A DNA stretch of 64,000 bases from Streblospio benedicti. Taxonomy: Eukaryota; Annelida; Polychaeta; Spionida; Spionidae. Each line of letters starts with the position of its first letter. Positions within the stretch are counted from its first letter, which is position 1. Below, one piece after another: positions 1 to 11,554 of this stretch. Position numbers and translations under genes: made by a program. The notes beneath the pieces were generated by a model. That model made no database searches and was not told the origin of the DNA. It worked only from the letters and a program-made list of their open reading frames with translations. Location of the stretch: NCBI GenBank assembly GCA_019095985.1, contig CM032665.1:32977182-33041181 (forward strand), given 5' to 3'.

Positions 1-390
1 AGGTATAAAACAACACCAACATTATTCGATTTTGGGCACTTTGCCAATATAGTTTACTTTTAGGGCCAATTTTGGCCCATTATTAACATTTACATTTTCT
101 ACAATATCTTTAAGACTGATTGAAAGAAATAATTCAAACTTCGTGCAACGCTTGCATACCAAGTATCCACCATGTGTGACCATTTCTGGAACTTTGCCAA
201 TTTAAGTGTGGTTTGCAAATTGCCATTATAGGTTTTCATTACAGCTTGAATCATGGCGTACAAATTTGATGGAATGTTTTAATACCTAGTGACCATCACA
301 TTTCTAATTGTCTAATTGTGGCAGTTTTCCAAATGAAGCATGCCTCCTAGAGGGCCATTTTAAGGCGTTTTGGTTTTGCATTTTCCTCAA

Positions 391-550
391 CAGTCTCAAT
401 ACAGCTTGAAACATGACCTCCGAATTCAACACAATGTTTTTGTGATTGGTGACCATTACTGTGTTCAACTTGGGCACTTTGCCAACAAGATCAAAAGTTC
501 TCAGAGAATACAGCAATTATGAGGTCATGTTTCAAGCTGTATGGAGACTA
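391..550. repeat. Inverted repeat, 30-bp arms, 100-bp spacer
   Basis: The arm at 391-420 (core TACAGCTTGAAACATGACC) returns as its reverse complement at 521-550 with about 28 of 30 bases matching. A diverged direct copy of the same core lies near 240-303, and the phrase TTGGGCACTTTGCCAA occurs near 34 and again near 469, so 1-550 is a small nest of related repeats. The family is not recognised; it may be a fold-back element or a decayed MITE. Confidence 0.6.
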
Positions 551-1629
551 TGATTTATGTATAATTAATTAAGACGTTTAATTTAACCATGTTTACTTTG
601 CGTTGTGTTAATCATATGAAAAGTCATATTTGATGTGTCATGCATTATGAACATTGTGTATAAAATAATTCACGATATATATATGACCATTACATTTTTA
701 CAAAGTTGAACCTGGATTTTGAAGAGATGGGCTTTTAAGTAAGTGGGTTGTAAAATAGTGGTAAGGTATTGAAATCTGTATTTTAGGATGAAAATAATTT
801 AAGTCTACACCATGATAGATTTTTTATTTCGTGTGTTTTAGGTATGTACCAAAATTATGTCCACATCAGATGGATATACATTTTTAATGAATCCATAATA
901 CAAATAGATATGTTTTGATAAACCACAATTGTGCAGAGTTCATTCGATATCATGCACTGGAAGACATGAATGGGTGACCCTTTACATATAATCATCAATT
1001 AGCTGAGTTTGGTGAGGGCAACCAATACGCAACACACAGATGCTAATGTGTGTACTACGAAATGAAATTCAACACTATTTCCTGTTGCTAACTTACTTCA
1101 CATTATATAATCAGGCATCTACCACACAGCAAAAGCGTGGAAGAACATTCCTGACTGTCAGACTGGGGTTTACAGCGCCCATCAGAGGCCCAGTATGCAA
1201 ATCAGCCAATATAAATGGTAATGCAGGGAAGTACCCAGTTTGCTTTTATTTACACCAGATTATTGGCCACCTCTATTGTTTGCCAAAAGAATTGGTGAAA
1301 TTGCTTCAGGCAGCCTTTATTGGACAAAAGACGTGAGTTTGAGCTTCAAGAGAGAAAGCCGCAATATCAACAATGAGCATATAGTATAGCCTGATTTTTA
1401 TCATCAGCTGGGCGAGTGTCAGGTCTCAATAGAGAGGTGGTCTATTTCTCTTTATTAGTGGTGGCTGTCAAAATGCTTGAAAATTGTCAAGTCAAAATTC
1501 TATCAAACCCTCGATAGGGACCATTGATTTTGTTCGGAGGTTTTAAGTAGTGCCTTGGTCAGATATTACCAATGAATGAAGCAGAATCAGTCATGGTATT
1601 ACAGCTGTTCCCGATTTTACAGACATCTT
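551..1629. other. Gene-free AT-rich stretch
   Basis: No coding exon, RNA gene or clear element end is visible. The short open frames have no recognisable protein content. A phrase GTCAGACTGGGG near 1156-1168 recurs at several other repeat borders in the window (28.8, 43.1 and 60.3 kb), hinting at a decayed MITE end. Confidence 0.4.
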
Positions 1630-1634
1630 TAAAA

Positions 1635-2446
1635 TATTGATTGAGATTGAGAGATTGAGATTGATTTTATTCAATATCATTATGGCAAACAATAATAATA
1701 CAAAATATCTGCTTATACTTACATTAAAAATAACAGCAATGTTATGGTTTCAATATACAGAGGTGACAAAATATATAAATACTACTGAATCTTTGGAAAT
1801 ACTGAGTATGGACTACAATATTGAAATACATGTGATCCTGAAAAAATTACAAATACAAAAACATGAAGAAAAGATAAATTGTGAAATTATGCCTAATGAT
1901 AAAGAATATGGTTAACACCAAAAGTTTAAGATATTAAAAAATATCTAGCAACTTATTTCCATGGTGGACCTATAAAAACAACATATCTTTCAAATTGGCA
2001 TCCCAATCGCATATTCATCTGATAATAAATAATCCAAAAATAATTACTATTACTGTTTACTTAGTATAAATGCTATTTTCAACTTTGATCATTTCATTAA
2101 AGAGATATTTTTTACATTGGGATTTAAATTTCTGTTTGCTATCACATGATTTTATATAATGGGGTAACTTATTCCACAGTTTGACACCATTCCATTTAAA
2201 AGTAAGCTTGCCATGAGAATTTACCTGGGGCACAGTGAAAGAATTATAACTGTATCTTGTATTGTATACGCGCTTATGTTGTTCAACATATTCACACATA
2301 TATGATGGGGCAGAACAATTAAAAATCTTATACATAAAGTTCAGTGTGAAGTAGTCAACCCTTCTTTCCACATTAAGTAGTCCAAGACTGGCAAAATCTT
2401 CATCTTTTTCTTGGTTTATACCTCGGGTACTGTAAGTTGTGATCAT
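1635..2446 (-). mobile_element. LINE (non-LTR retrotransposon) 3' remnant A
   Basis: The minus-strand frame at 2057-2446 encodes about 129 residues typical of the extreme C-terminus of LINE reverse transcriptases: a GLLNVERR segment, MYKIFN, YNTRYS, then WNGVKLWNKLP and FKSQCKKYLF. This is followed, reading toward lower coordinates, by about 400 bp of AT-rich 3' UTR. It ends near 1635-1668 in a short-period tail (AATAAAATCAATCTCAATC-like units), as in CR1/L2-type elements. The endonuclease and most of the RT are absent, so this is a 5'-truncated dead copy. Clade assignment (CR1/L2/RTE-X-like) is inference. It is similar in kind to the remnant at 19.2-19.8 kb, but the two peptides are clearly diverged. 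Confidence 0.8.
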
Positions 2447-2504
2447 TAATGTTTGTGAAGTTTGGCAGGGGCTAAAACAGGCACAAAGAATATGTATATA
2501 TTTG

Positions 2505-2527
2505 TGTTAAATGGGGGGGGGGGGGCG
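2505..2527. repeat. Poly-G run
   Basis: An uninterrupted G run of about 14 bases sits inside GTTAAATGG...CGG. Similar G runs mark one end of several MITE copies in this window (22.2, 30.4, 36.3, 46.3, 48.1 kb). No matching second end was found here. Confidence 0.6.
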
Positions 2528-2941
2528 GTTAAAAGGGTTGCCAAAATCTCCCATCTCCACATTTTCCTCATTCTCCTATCTCACAATATTTTTCTTGGCT
2601 CTCTCCCATTTCCCACTTATTTCAGCCACTTCCCACTTTTAATGCTATTGGTCACACCATAGCAGATTCAACACATCCAATGCTATATTGACTTTTGTTG
2701 TCATGCCAAAAATTTCAATGATGAAGTAAGAAGACAAAAATTACAACAGCATCAGTTAATTATTACTATTGGTACATCAATCTTGATTGCCTGCTCCTTC
2801 CCCTTTTTTTCGGAGACATGGTACTCTTTCGAAACACAATCCATTACTTTTAATAAGGCATTGTCTTGAATATTAACGTGCACAGTGAACAGCACAACTC
2901 AATTTGAACAATCTTGTATTCTGAAGGGTGTTGTCTCTTTA

Positions 2942-3682
2942 AAAGTCATCGCTGGAAGCCTGAGACCTGGTGTTGGTATGTCAGGCTGGATGGTGCTGTC
3001 AATGAGAAGAGAGCTTAATTCCAAACTTTCAAAGCCCTAATCAAAGCTGGCAAGTCAGACAAAGCCAATATCACTAAAGCTGCCTTTACTGAAGCAAAGC
3101 GTGTGGCGAAACGTGTTGTTTGAGATGGAAGTGTTCCGTGACATCTCTCCCAACCGCACTAGAGTCTTTAAGAGAACTCTCACTCAGTGATGAGGAAAAG
3201 ATGAAGGTATGGATTGAGCACTCTGCAAGATTGCTCAATAGTTCGAATGCCCTTGTGATATGCTCCACATGGTCCCCCAGTAATGGGCCTACCTCTTCCA
3301 GTTACTGTACGATGAATTCGCAAGGCTGTCTGGAAGATGAAATCTGTTAAAGCTGCTGGTCTTTCGGGCACCATGGCGGAAATACTGAAAGTCACAAGCG
3401 AGGAGGGTGTGGTACTGGTAAGGGAAGTGGCTAAATTTTGACTTGTGTAATAATTTGCAAATTGTGGACAGTCCAACTTGTGAGTGTGGTGCGGAAAAAG
3501 AAGATGCAGCTCATTTTTTCTTTGATTGTCCCCTATATGCTGATGCTCGCACCGAGCTGTTTGCACATCTGGCACATCTGATGCCTCTAAATATTAATAC
3601 TTTATTATTTGGCAAGCAGAATATCAAATTTTGTTATAGAATGTCCTTCTCTGCTGTGTGGTATTCATTCACAATAGTTTAA
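2942..3682 (+). mobile_element. LINE remnant B, degenerate ORF2 pieces
   Basis: The first part (2942-3438), read across several stops, matches the linker and early RT of a LINE ORF2: RWKPETWCW, then AKRVAKRVV, and near 3340-3410 a KAVWKMKSVKAAGLSGTMAE stretch like the RT start of many families. The second part (3443-3682) carries the C-terminal zinc-knuckle-like segment CECGAEKEDAAHFFFDCPLY. The central RT domain is missing between them, so either the copy has a large internal deletion or two different insertions abut. Multiple stops show it is dead. Confidence 0.7.
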
Positions 3683-5798
3683 TTTTGAATTTTTATTTAT
3701 GAACGTTTTCAAACCATGTAGGTTCCTTGTCAGAAACTAAAATAGACATACAAGTTAAGACAGTGGAAATACAGTACAAAGAATACATAATGGCTATTAA
3801 GATTAACATGGTATTATGAAGGTCAATTCTTACAGGTCACCATTTCCAGCCTCTTGATATATCATTGGGTCCATATTTTAGGGTCTTATCTCTAGAGATA
3901 GCTATGTCATAGGGCAATGTGACTAATGTGACTAATGTAACTGTGATGTGTGGTGTGAAATTACAATAAATTTTGATAATAGATTTGTCCATTTTTCATA
4001 TCTGATGTAATGTTATTCATTTATAAATGTGTGAAAATGTTTTTTTTTGCTCTGTGTATTTCTGTAGTATGTTATGTATGAGCTTTGGGTTTAGTATATT
4101 TATGGGTATACTTTGAATGAATTTTACAATATTTTTGGGTATGCTTTTTGCAAATCATTTAGTATATTTATCGGTGTTGTTCCTGAAGTCAAAATGGCAC
4201 ACCCGTACCCAAATATAGCCTGAGATCACCCCCCCCTCCCTGAGTGACAACCACAATGCTCATACATACATACCAAGATGCGCCTAAAATATGTATAAGA
4301 AAAGAAAAGATAAGGTAACTTTATTTCGGAAATTAGGTCCATATTTAAAAGAAAGAAAGAAAAAAGTAAATACATGCATCCGATATTATATTAGTAACGG
4401 CGTCGTAAGTTTGTAATCTCATTTCTCTTTTATTTCTAATCATGGATTACAAATATAAGTCTAAATATTATACATTTATATAAACAAACACAGATATAGC
4501 ATAAAACCTTTATTATATAGTGACAAACAAAATACAAGAAACGTAATATGCTAGCTAAACTTAACAAAGTATACCTGGTACACTATATTCCTAAATGAGA
4601 AAATGAGATAGAATAATACATTACAATAAAAGAAGGGGTGGTATGAGGGAATGCACTATACAATAAAGCGCATTTCCTGGGGCCAGCTGTAAAATTTGCA
4701 GATTATAATGTCCCCACTTGAGCGATACAGTGAATTGGTATGGCATTTCCAGTACTGGAAATACAATCTCCAGCCTTGGAGAACACATTTATAAACTTAG
4801 GAGATTAGGAGTGGCATTCCCAGCTCTGGGAATACAATCTCCGCCCTTGAGAACCCACCACTTAACTATATGGCGAAACCATCAAGAAAGTGTGTTAGAC
4901 ATTATCAACCTGAACGATTTCAGATCAAGTGTACAGCTCAATCTCTGGAAGCCAGCCCTGGCAACAGTGAAGAATAGCCCAATCAGTGCCCTCTGGATAA
5001 CTATTCTAGGGCTAAACACACATATAGCCTTACATAATAATTCATTGCTGAGCGTATGATAACAGGAGTAGGATTAGTGACCTAGTCCAGGATCCCAACA
5101 CACGTCCTGTCATGATTAACTGCAGCCAGCCACAATATGGACAGCGACCTGACAGCCGCAAGGCAACGTGTCAAACAAGATCAAAGCTTTCCCACCTTGG
5201 CCGACCCACTTAAGCATACGTGCCATGAAGGGTGACCTAGGATATATCACAGCAACCTGTAAAAGTAGATAAGTGTACCTTCACGTTACCATAATTTCCC
5301 TTAACATAAGCCAAATACCCAGCCTACATGGTAGTCAGCAACATTTTCTTCGTGTTTACCTCATAAATGGTGTATGCTAAACGTCGCATATGGAAAGTGA
5401 CATAATGAAACATGTGTATGTTCATTCCACTTCAATATTACACTGTTGTAGACGATGACTTAAAGAGTAGAGTCCATAAACCGCATGCAGATGTCAAACA
5501 ATTACTGTGTATGGAGTTTTAACATAAACGTTTTAACAAAATCATTATATCAACTTATTTCAAATTATGACAAATTTACTTAGAGAAATGTGTGTAAAGC
5601 AATTGCTGGAGATGCTATAGTTCCATGAACAGGATCCTGAATATGAACCGATGAAGTTGTTAAGACAACACCGAAAGTCTCACCAAAAATGACAGGTTTG
5701 GTTCCTATTGGTATCTGTATATATTCTTTATGTAATGAACATTTTATATTCATTTCGAGTAAATCTGTAGATTTATCATTTCAATGTCCTTCATTTCT
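3683..5798. other. Intergenic repeat-rich stretch
   Basis: No gene is recognised between the LINE remnant and the receptor gene. Around 4306-4350 a GAAAA-rich start followed by AAGATAAGGTAACTTTATTT looks like the reversed 3' tail of a LINE or SINE. A C run near 4231 and AT-rich simple sequence make up much of the rest. The long frame at 4718-5059 is explained by the tandem duplication inside it and has no family features. Confidence 0.4.
4741..4854. repeat. Two-copy tandem repeat, ~71-bp period
   Basis: A 43-44 bp block beginning TGGCATTTCCAGTACTGGAA at 4741-4784 recurs, diverged, at 4812-4854 as TGGCATTCCCAGCTCTGGGA. Each copy contains its own small palindrome (TTCCAGTACTGGAA and TCCCAGCTCTGGGA), and the pairing is kept although the bases changed. 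Confidence 0.6.
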
Positions 5799-8304
5799 TT
5801 AACTAGATATTGTATAATCTGCTTGTGATGGAGTACTACTTTTCCCTATGAAATGTTGTGTCCAGTAGCCACCTGCAAATACAAAAAATATCATCACCCC
5901 CTGCAGTGAGGAGAGAACCACAAATCCATAGGACAAAAACCACAGACCTTCTATATTTGCCAGAAGACCAAACATCCAGGAAAAGCCCATGATTGCCGAT
6001 ATCTTGAAACTGATCAGAGCTGTGTTCCTCGTCCTGCTATTACATTGTAATCCTCTCATCTGTGCTTTCCTGATAAATTCCACTACTGACACAAAACAGA
6101 AAAAATTGATAATGATTATCAAACCGAGTGGCAGTCCCATGCTAAGAGCAAGGGCAATAGTTGGCTGAATCCAGCAGGCTAAAGAAGGTATAGAGTCATA
6201 GCCGTATACAAAGCGGTGTGTAAAAGAATCTAGCAAGCCACAAGTGAGGCAAATGAGAAATGGGATTCCCCAAGCATACACAAAACACCGAATCATTGTG
6301 CACCTGTTGGACAAATGCTTCAATTCAATCATTCTGCAAAGAATGTATGACAGCGACACAGCATAGACATTCATCCAAAAGAATGATGCCAACCAGAAGA
6401 AATGCTGGAGACTGGCTAAAACCTTGCAAAATACCCAATGGTGAATCATCGTCTGAGAACTAAGAAAAAATATCTGGGAGGCCAAAAGGGCAAAACAGAG
6501 ATTTATCATTATGAAAGTGGGCAGCGAGACTGGTTCATTGATGCTGCAGTATCCAATCAAAGAAGCAAAAAGACAGACAACTGAGAGAGATACACCAACA
6601 AAACCGAGGTACTGCTGAATAACGGTGTGGATATTGTCATAAGTGTCACCTAGTACTTCAATAGAATACTTCCAGCAAAATATAATATGACCTTCGTATA
6701 TCTGAAATGAGCCAGGCGGCAGATTAAATGTTTTGTTTTGTTCATGCCAGGAAATCAAAGATTTGTGGGCATCATCAAGAGTAAAGTGACCTTTGATTGT
6801 AAAATACGTACATGTTCTTATTTCAACATCGCAGAAGCCAATGCTCATACTTTTTGGCGTTTCAGTTTTAGGAAATACCATAGTCTGAATCAATGTCTCG
6901 TTCAACCTGTATAACTGAATGGTATTGGTAACCAAATGAGGCCCTGTGGGGAATGCAGCAATCTGTATGTTATCTTCCACTATTCTAAAATCGTTTGTCC
7001 AATAAAATGTACCAGCAGAACATTTGATCTCTGAAACGTCCTCTTGAAGAGGTACAGTGAAAACATCTTTTATGACATGGTATTTTACCAAATACCGAAT
7101 TTTGTTATCCTCCAGGTTCTTCCCCATTATGTCAATAACTTTCTTATCGTTTCTTATCTTGTGAAAGAATGCAATGCAATAACTCTGCTCACACGGCGAG
7201 ATGCCGGTTTCATCCCAATGTTTAAAATAAAGCTCCCTGGTAACGTAAGGGTCCAAATACCCGTCAACAGTTATGCCCAGTAAGAGGGTAATGGCACGCA
7301 TGTCAAGGACCGTGAACGCATCATCGTCAGACAATATGAACGAGGCGGGCACACTGATAACCAGCAAAATCACAAGTTTTCTATGTTCTGCAGCTATGAT
7401 AACTGGATTAGGAAGAGAAAGTGTGGTGTTTTTGCAAACCCCATCATCCTCATACATGCCAGCATCACATGGGGAATGGTAGCATTGGCCGTGCGCGAAG
7501 TCCAGAGTTTCCTTATTACCGCAGATGGGCTGGCCCTTGTAGAAAGCTTGCTGATTTCCACGGAAATCTAAAAGGATGTGGAACGAAGGTACATTTATGA
7601 CTTTATCGCCATCGCTTCCGACTAAAATTGTGGAATGCACACATGTGAGGTTGGTGAGATCTGAAAGGACTTCTCCATTGCAGAGTGCACAAAATGGATT
7701 AGCATAGCGTGTTTTTTGCTCACCTAGTTTAATTTCCTGTTTAAATTGACCACACATTTCCTTCATAGTGCTCTCCGTTTCAGGAGGGCAGCTATCTATC
7801 GCTGGACACAGATATCTAGGCAGATAAATGTTAGAAGTGTCCTCTATATTCTCGAAGGTATATCCCATGATACAATTGCTTAACAGTTGTGATACAATAC
7901 CATTATGAGTCTCAGATTCGAATAACTGTAGAGTGTTCTGTTCGTGTTCCCACGGACATTGAAACCTGGGAATTAAAGGTATAAACTGACTTTCGTCTAG
8001 CCCATTACACATAGCACAATATCTATTAAAATAGAACAGTTTTGTAATATTAGAGAACACGGGAATATGTTGTGCAAGTGTTTGTAAGTCCAGGGTTTTA
8101 GGAACCATCTTACACATTCGGAAATCTTGAAAGGAGTGGCTTATGTGATCATCACAAAATGAAACTACAGATAATCTTTCATTTTTGAAAGATTTTGTAA
8201 ACTGTCTTATGTTGATACAAGTTACGCTTGGTGAGTGCTCATCATTGGCTCCATTAAAACATTCTTCATAATAGTCGTAGCAACAGTCTTTGAGCACTTT
8301 GCAC
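5799..8304 (-). CDS. SMB/Mth-like receptor, exon 3
   Basis: This large 3' exon begins after the acceptor TGCTATTTTCTAG with the G that completes an AGG codon. It encodes the second half of the SMB domain, the rest of the ectodomain, all seven helices and the tail, ending in TAA at 5799-5801. The frame stays open upstream of the acceptor and offers a false in-frame ATG at 8325-8327 (MYIVLFS), which would split the SMB domain; the splice structure explains the start better. Confidence 0.92.
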
Positions 8305-9899
8305 CTAGAAAATAGCACAATATACAACTTAATTAATCAGTTAATCACTCAAAGTAGAAGCACATAGTAATACCAAAGTGTCATGATTTCATAGCAAGTG
8401 AGTTAAACATTTTGGTCGCTATTTTGAAACATCAAATATAAACAACTTTTCCATTGTAGGATTTGTTAGATTGTTTTTCATTTATAAATTAGTCTGTTAC
8501 TCAGATGTCATACAAATACTGTCAACACGACTTGTCTCTGAACAAATTGATGGGCTTACAGTCAACCAAACCACCTGACCCCTCTGCTGCTGACCACCAA
8601 TCGCTACGTTCAGAATTAGGTGAAGAATCTACTATCTAGACCCCAGCAAATTATTTACAGTTAGGTAAATATTTTCTCTTCATCTACACTCTGATGTTGC
8701 ACCCAATTGTTGTCATGATTAAAACATGATCTAAACAGGAATCTAATACAGTGTACACTATTAATGTAGGATCTTGGGTCAGAGTAGCTGAGACTCACAT
8801 GACAAACTTTACATGATTCATGAGAATCATGTAAAGTCTGTCATGTGAGACTCTTATGAGCCGATCAAACTTAAGTAGTTCACACACTATTACGCCTTCC
8901 ATTCTGACCACAGTCAGATCGTACTTATGATCATAATAGGATAAGTACGTGACTAGCGTTATACACTATGTGCGCTGATTTATGTCTGGTTAAGATTCGA
9001 GGTCAGTATAATAATAGAGTGCAGCTAACGTAAAGCTAGGTATTGGCAATCCCGAATGTTGAAGCAGCATCAGTTATGGCATCATTTGTTAACTGAATTA
9101 TGGTCTTTTCACTAAAGTGCTAAGATACCCTTTCTCCCCGTGAAGTTATCAAACCCCACTATACAGTAAATATTTCCGCATAAACATTTGGGAAAGTCAG
9201 ACTGAGCCTAGAGCTAGCCACGCTAATGCTAGGTTCTGACTTTGCTGAATATCTCGTTTTTGTACTTGGTCCCTCTGGACTATAGTTTTAAAGGGTCTTA
9301 AATACTTCAATAACAATTCAGTATAATAATATAAGTTTGTAATTTTGTAAGTTAATTTTATAAGTTAGTTGATTCCTGATGAGGCCATATAATTTAAATG
9401 GCGAAAATATTTGAAAATAAAATTTAAACTAAATTCTAAATAAAATAAAATATTAAGTAAATAATAAATCAATAAAATAAAGATTTCACAAAGCAAAGGT
9501 GGAATAAGACAAATAAAGACATGTTTTTGCAGTTACTGGCAATTGTCATGCGATCAAAAGACCGGTTACCTGTTGTCGCAGTAGCAATTTCCCCAGTGTG
9601 CTGCACGCCCGCAGTGGCCTTTACAGCTGGCACCGGGACACAGTGTTTTCAAATTCCCACTTCTTAGTGAAATGTCTGTATACAAAAAAGTATATATTCA
9701 GCTGCACGAATCAGACATTCCTAATCCTTGAGGTAGAATTAGCCGTGGTGTTTTTATGTTGATGTTTGCCAAAAGAGCAGTTATCATTTTAAAGCATAGA
9801 AAGCACCTGTTAGGATATCATGGTATAACAAATAGTGGCCTTACCTTGACCAAGCACTTCTTGTAAAACGAGAAGAATACACAGATTGCAAATGATCAT
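5799..9899 (-). CDS. Somatomedin-B domain, Methuselah-like seven-helix receptor (whole gene span)
   Basis: CDS is complement(5799-8304, 9570-9675, 9845-9899); phases agree (G|AC, AG|G) and give 888 residues. Residues 1-18 (MIICNLCILLVLQEVLGQ) form a signal peptide. Residues 36-69 are a somatomedin-B domain with eight cysteines (36, 40, 49, 51, 55, 61, 62, 69). The ectodomain to about residue 610 holds two Cys modules, YCAMCNG (near 148) and FCALCNG (near 257), with many other cysteines and N-glycosylation sites. Seven helices lie at roughly 616-640, 648-668, 678-702, 726-746, 769-796, 816-838 and 841-864. FCKV before helix 3 and ACWI in loop 2 supply the usual disulfide; FSWMFGLLA (helix 6) and SLQGVMIFFVF (helix 7) are class-B/adhesion signatures. 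No HL|S/T cleavage motif precedes helix 1, so it resembles Methuselah-like rather than GAIN-bearing receptors. The tail is short (~24 residues). It should be a plasma-membrane peptide or protein receptor; the ligand is unknown. Confidence 0.92.
8790..8853. repeat. Near-perfect hairpin in receptor intron 2
   Basis: The arms at 8790-8819 and 8824-8853 are 30 bases each with 2 mismatches and a 4-base loop (core ACATGATTC/GAATCATGT). It lies within the intron between exons 2 and 3. It could be a fold-back MITE core or a microRNA-like hairpin; the arms are longer than a typical Dicer product and the loop very small, which favours a mobile-element palindrome. Confidence 0.75.
9030..9245. repeat. 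Possible decayed MITE in receptor intron 2
   Basis: Near 9040 the phrase GGCAATCCCGAATGTTGAAG resembles the inside of the element at 23030-23509 (GTCGGACATTCCCGAATATT). Near 9195-9240 GGGAAAGTCAGACTGAGCC and GCTAATGCTAGG could be the other end. The ends are too decayed to pair confidently. Confidence 0.35.
9570..9675 (-). CDS. SMB/Mth-like receptor, exon 2
   Basis: This 106-nt exon lies between the acceptor TTTTTTGTATACAG and the donor AACAG|GTAACC. Read in the phase forced by its neighbours it gives ISLRSGNLKTLCPG and then the first half of the SMB domain (SCKGHCGRAAHWGNCYCDN). It is a phase 1 to phase 2 exon, and the domain is completed only by joining exon 3. Confidence 0.9.
9845..9899 (-). 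CDS. SMB/Mth-like receptor, exon 1 with signal peptide
   Basis: An ATG at 9897-9899 starts 18 codons for a hydrophobic signal peptide, then a single G before the donor CAAG|GTAAGG. That G plus AC from exon 2 makes Asp. An in-frame ATG, hydrophobic core, strong donor and matching phase support this start; the 5' UTR and promoter were not identified. Confidence 0.85.
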
Positions 9900-11240
9900 G
9901 GTCCTGTGGTTTTACTCGAACAAACACAAAAGCACGCGAGCAAGTTCAGAACTTCTTTGTCTGTTGTGTCATCTTTAAACCGTTTGAGAATCTCTCCGTC
10001 TTCTAGTTTGTCTGTATAATAAAGATCGTTGGAGCAGGGATGGTTTAATTTATGTAAAATAAGGTAACTGATACCCCAAAAGATGCATTACCAACTTCAC
10101 TTTCTAATTGATGGAAAATCAATTAAGACGAAATGTACCTGCAGGGTAATCATATAATGAGGAAGCAAATTGACCCATTTTTGGAAAGAGTGAATCATAA
10201 TCTATTTGTGTTACGCACATTGGTGTTGTACTCTGATGGTTGTGGCTTATTGGTCAAGGTATACAACAGAGTATCTTCACACAGATCATACACGTGGGTG
10301 TCTGGAATTATTTTTCTGTTAATAACAGGGAAGGGCAGCGATACACTAAAAAGAGGGATCTCTTGTTGCATGTTAATGTAGGTCTCTTTATTAAGTATCC
10401 CACAAAAAGGAATTTATCAAATATGTGGTCTTCATAGAGGCACAGAGTGCAGCGGTCGTAACCTAATTAGGGGTTCAATACGATTTAAAATGCATAAGAC
10501 GTCTACAAAGCGGCCACATCTATAACAAGGTAATTTTTGAAGATTTTCAGATGATGAAAAATTGTCTCAAAATTATTAAGGCTACCTCTTCATAGTGATG
10601 CTCTTCATTGCAGGTAATACTGTAAATTAATGTTAGTGTCATCAAGGATTTTGTATATTCTGTCCACCAACTTCAGCATCCTATCTATATTCGGTCATAG
10701 TGTCAAGCTTTGACTGAAAGTCACGAACAGTACAGCAAGGGGAACAGCCGATAATGCGGACATTTTAACACCACGTTTCCCCCCAGTGTGTCCAGTGTAT
10801 AGTAATGGCCGGTAATGACGCACGACTTAGCGTACTGGCTCCATGCAGCCTACCTACGGTCATGCTACTGCTCACTTGAATGTAATGAAAGTTTGAGATG
10901 TCAAACGTTTGCTACTGTCTCCGCACTGCCTCAAAAGATTACTTTCTCGGCAATTTCATCTTATAATTAATCATGTTAATGGGCGCGTGTTGAATGCTGA
11001 TCACCACGGTCTCCATGAGTGTTTCACAGTAGAGGCAATAGGGAGGCAGTACTGCCGCATGTGCCCTAGGCTTAAAGTCGGGTATGAGAAGTAGATATAA
11101 AAAATACACGAAACAAATATACATTTTAGAACTGCCACGGTGTCATTAAAGCACACACTGGTTTGAAATCCACACATTCAAAGAAATAACCATCCCAATT
11201 ACTTCATCCCGTGCCTTAAAGATTTGGCACGATTTCCACG
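9900..11240. other. Intergenic stretch upstream of the receptor gene
   Basis: This region lies 5' of the receptor start codon on the minus strand. No convincing TATA box, CpG-rich island or further exon could be picked out by eye. The short open frames at 10133-10437 and 10909-11124 have no recognisable content. Confidence 0.4.
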
Positions 11241-11554
11241 TCACTGTTTTTGATTAATGAGCACAAAAAACCTGCAGTTTTAAGGGATGAGAATATAAAT
11301 CCAATGAATGCAAGTTATTAACTATTGCAACGATTTTCATTATGCAATATGTATATTCATATTTGTTAATGGTAAGGGGACAGTGCAATGTTGAAAACAC
11401 GTAGGGAAGATTTTTAACTTCCTGTCACTGTTTTGATTAATGAGCACAAAAAACCTGCAGTTTTAAGGGATGAGAATATAAATCCAATGAATGCAAGTTA
11501 TTAACTATTGCACGATTTTTCATTATGCAATATGTATATTCATATTTGTTAATG
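11241..11554. repeat. Recent direct duplication of ~131 bp
   Basis: The block 11241-11371 (starting TCACTGTTTTTGATTAATGA) recurs at 11425-11554, offset by 184 bp. The differences are about two or three single-base changes or indels over 130 bases. The spacer of about 53 bp is not repeated. Such similarity in otherwise decayed DNA indicates a young local duplication. Confidence 0.9.
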
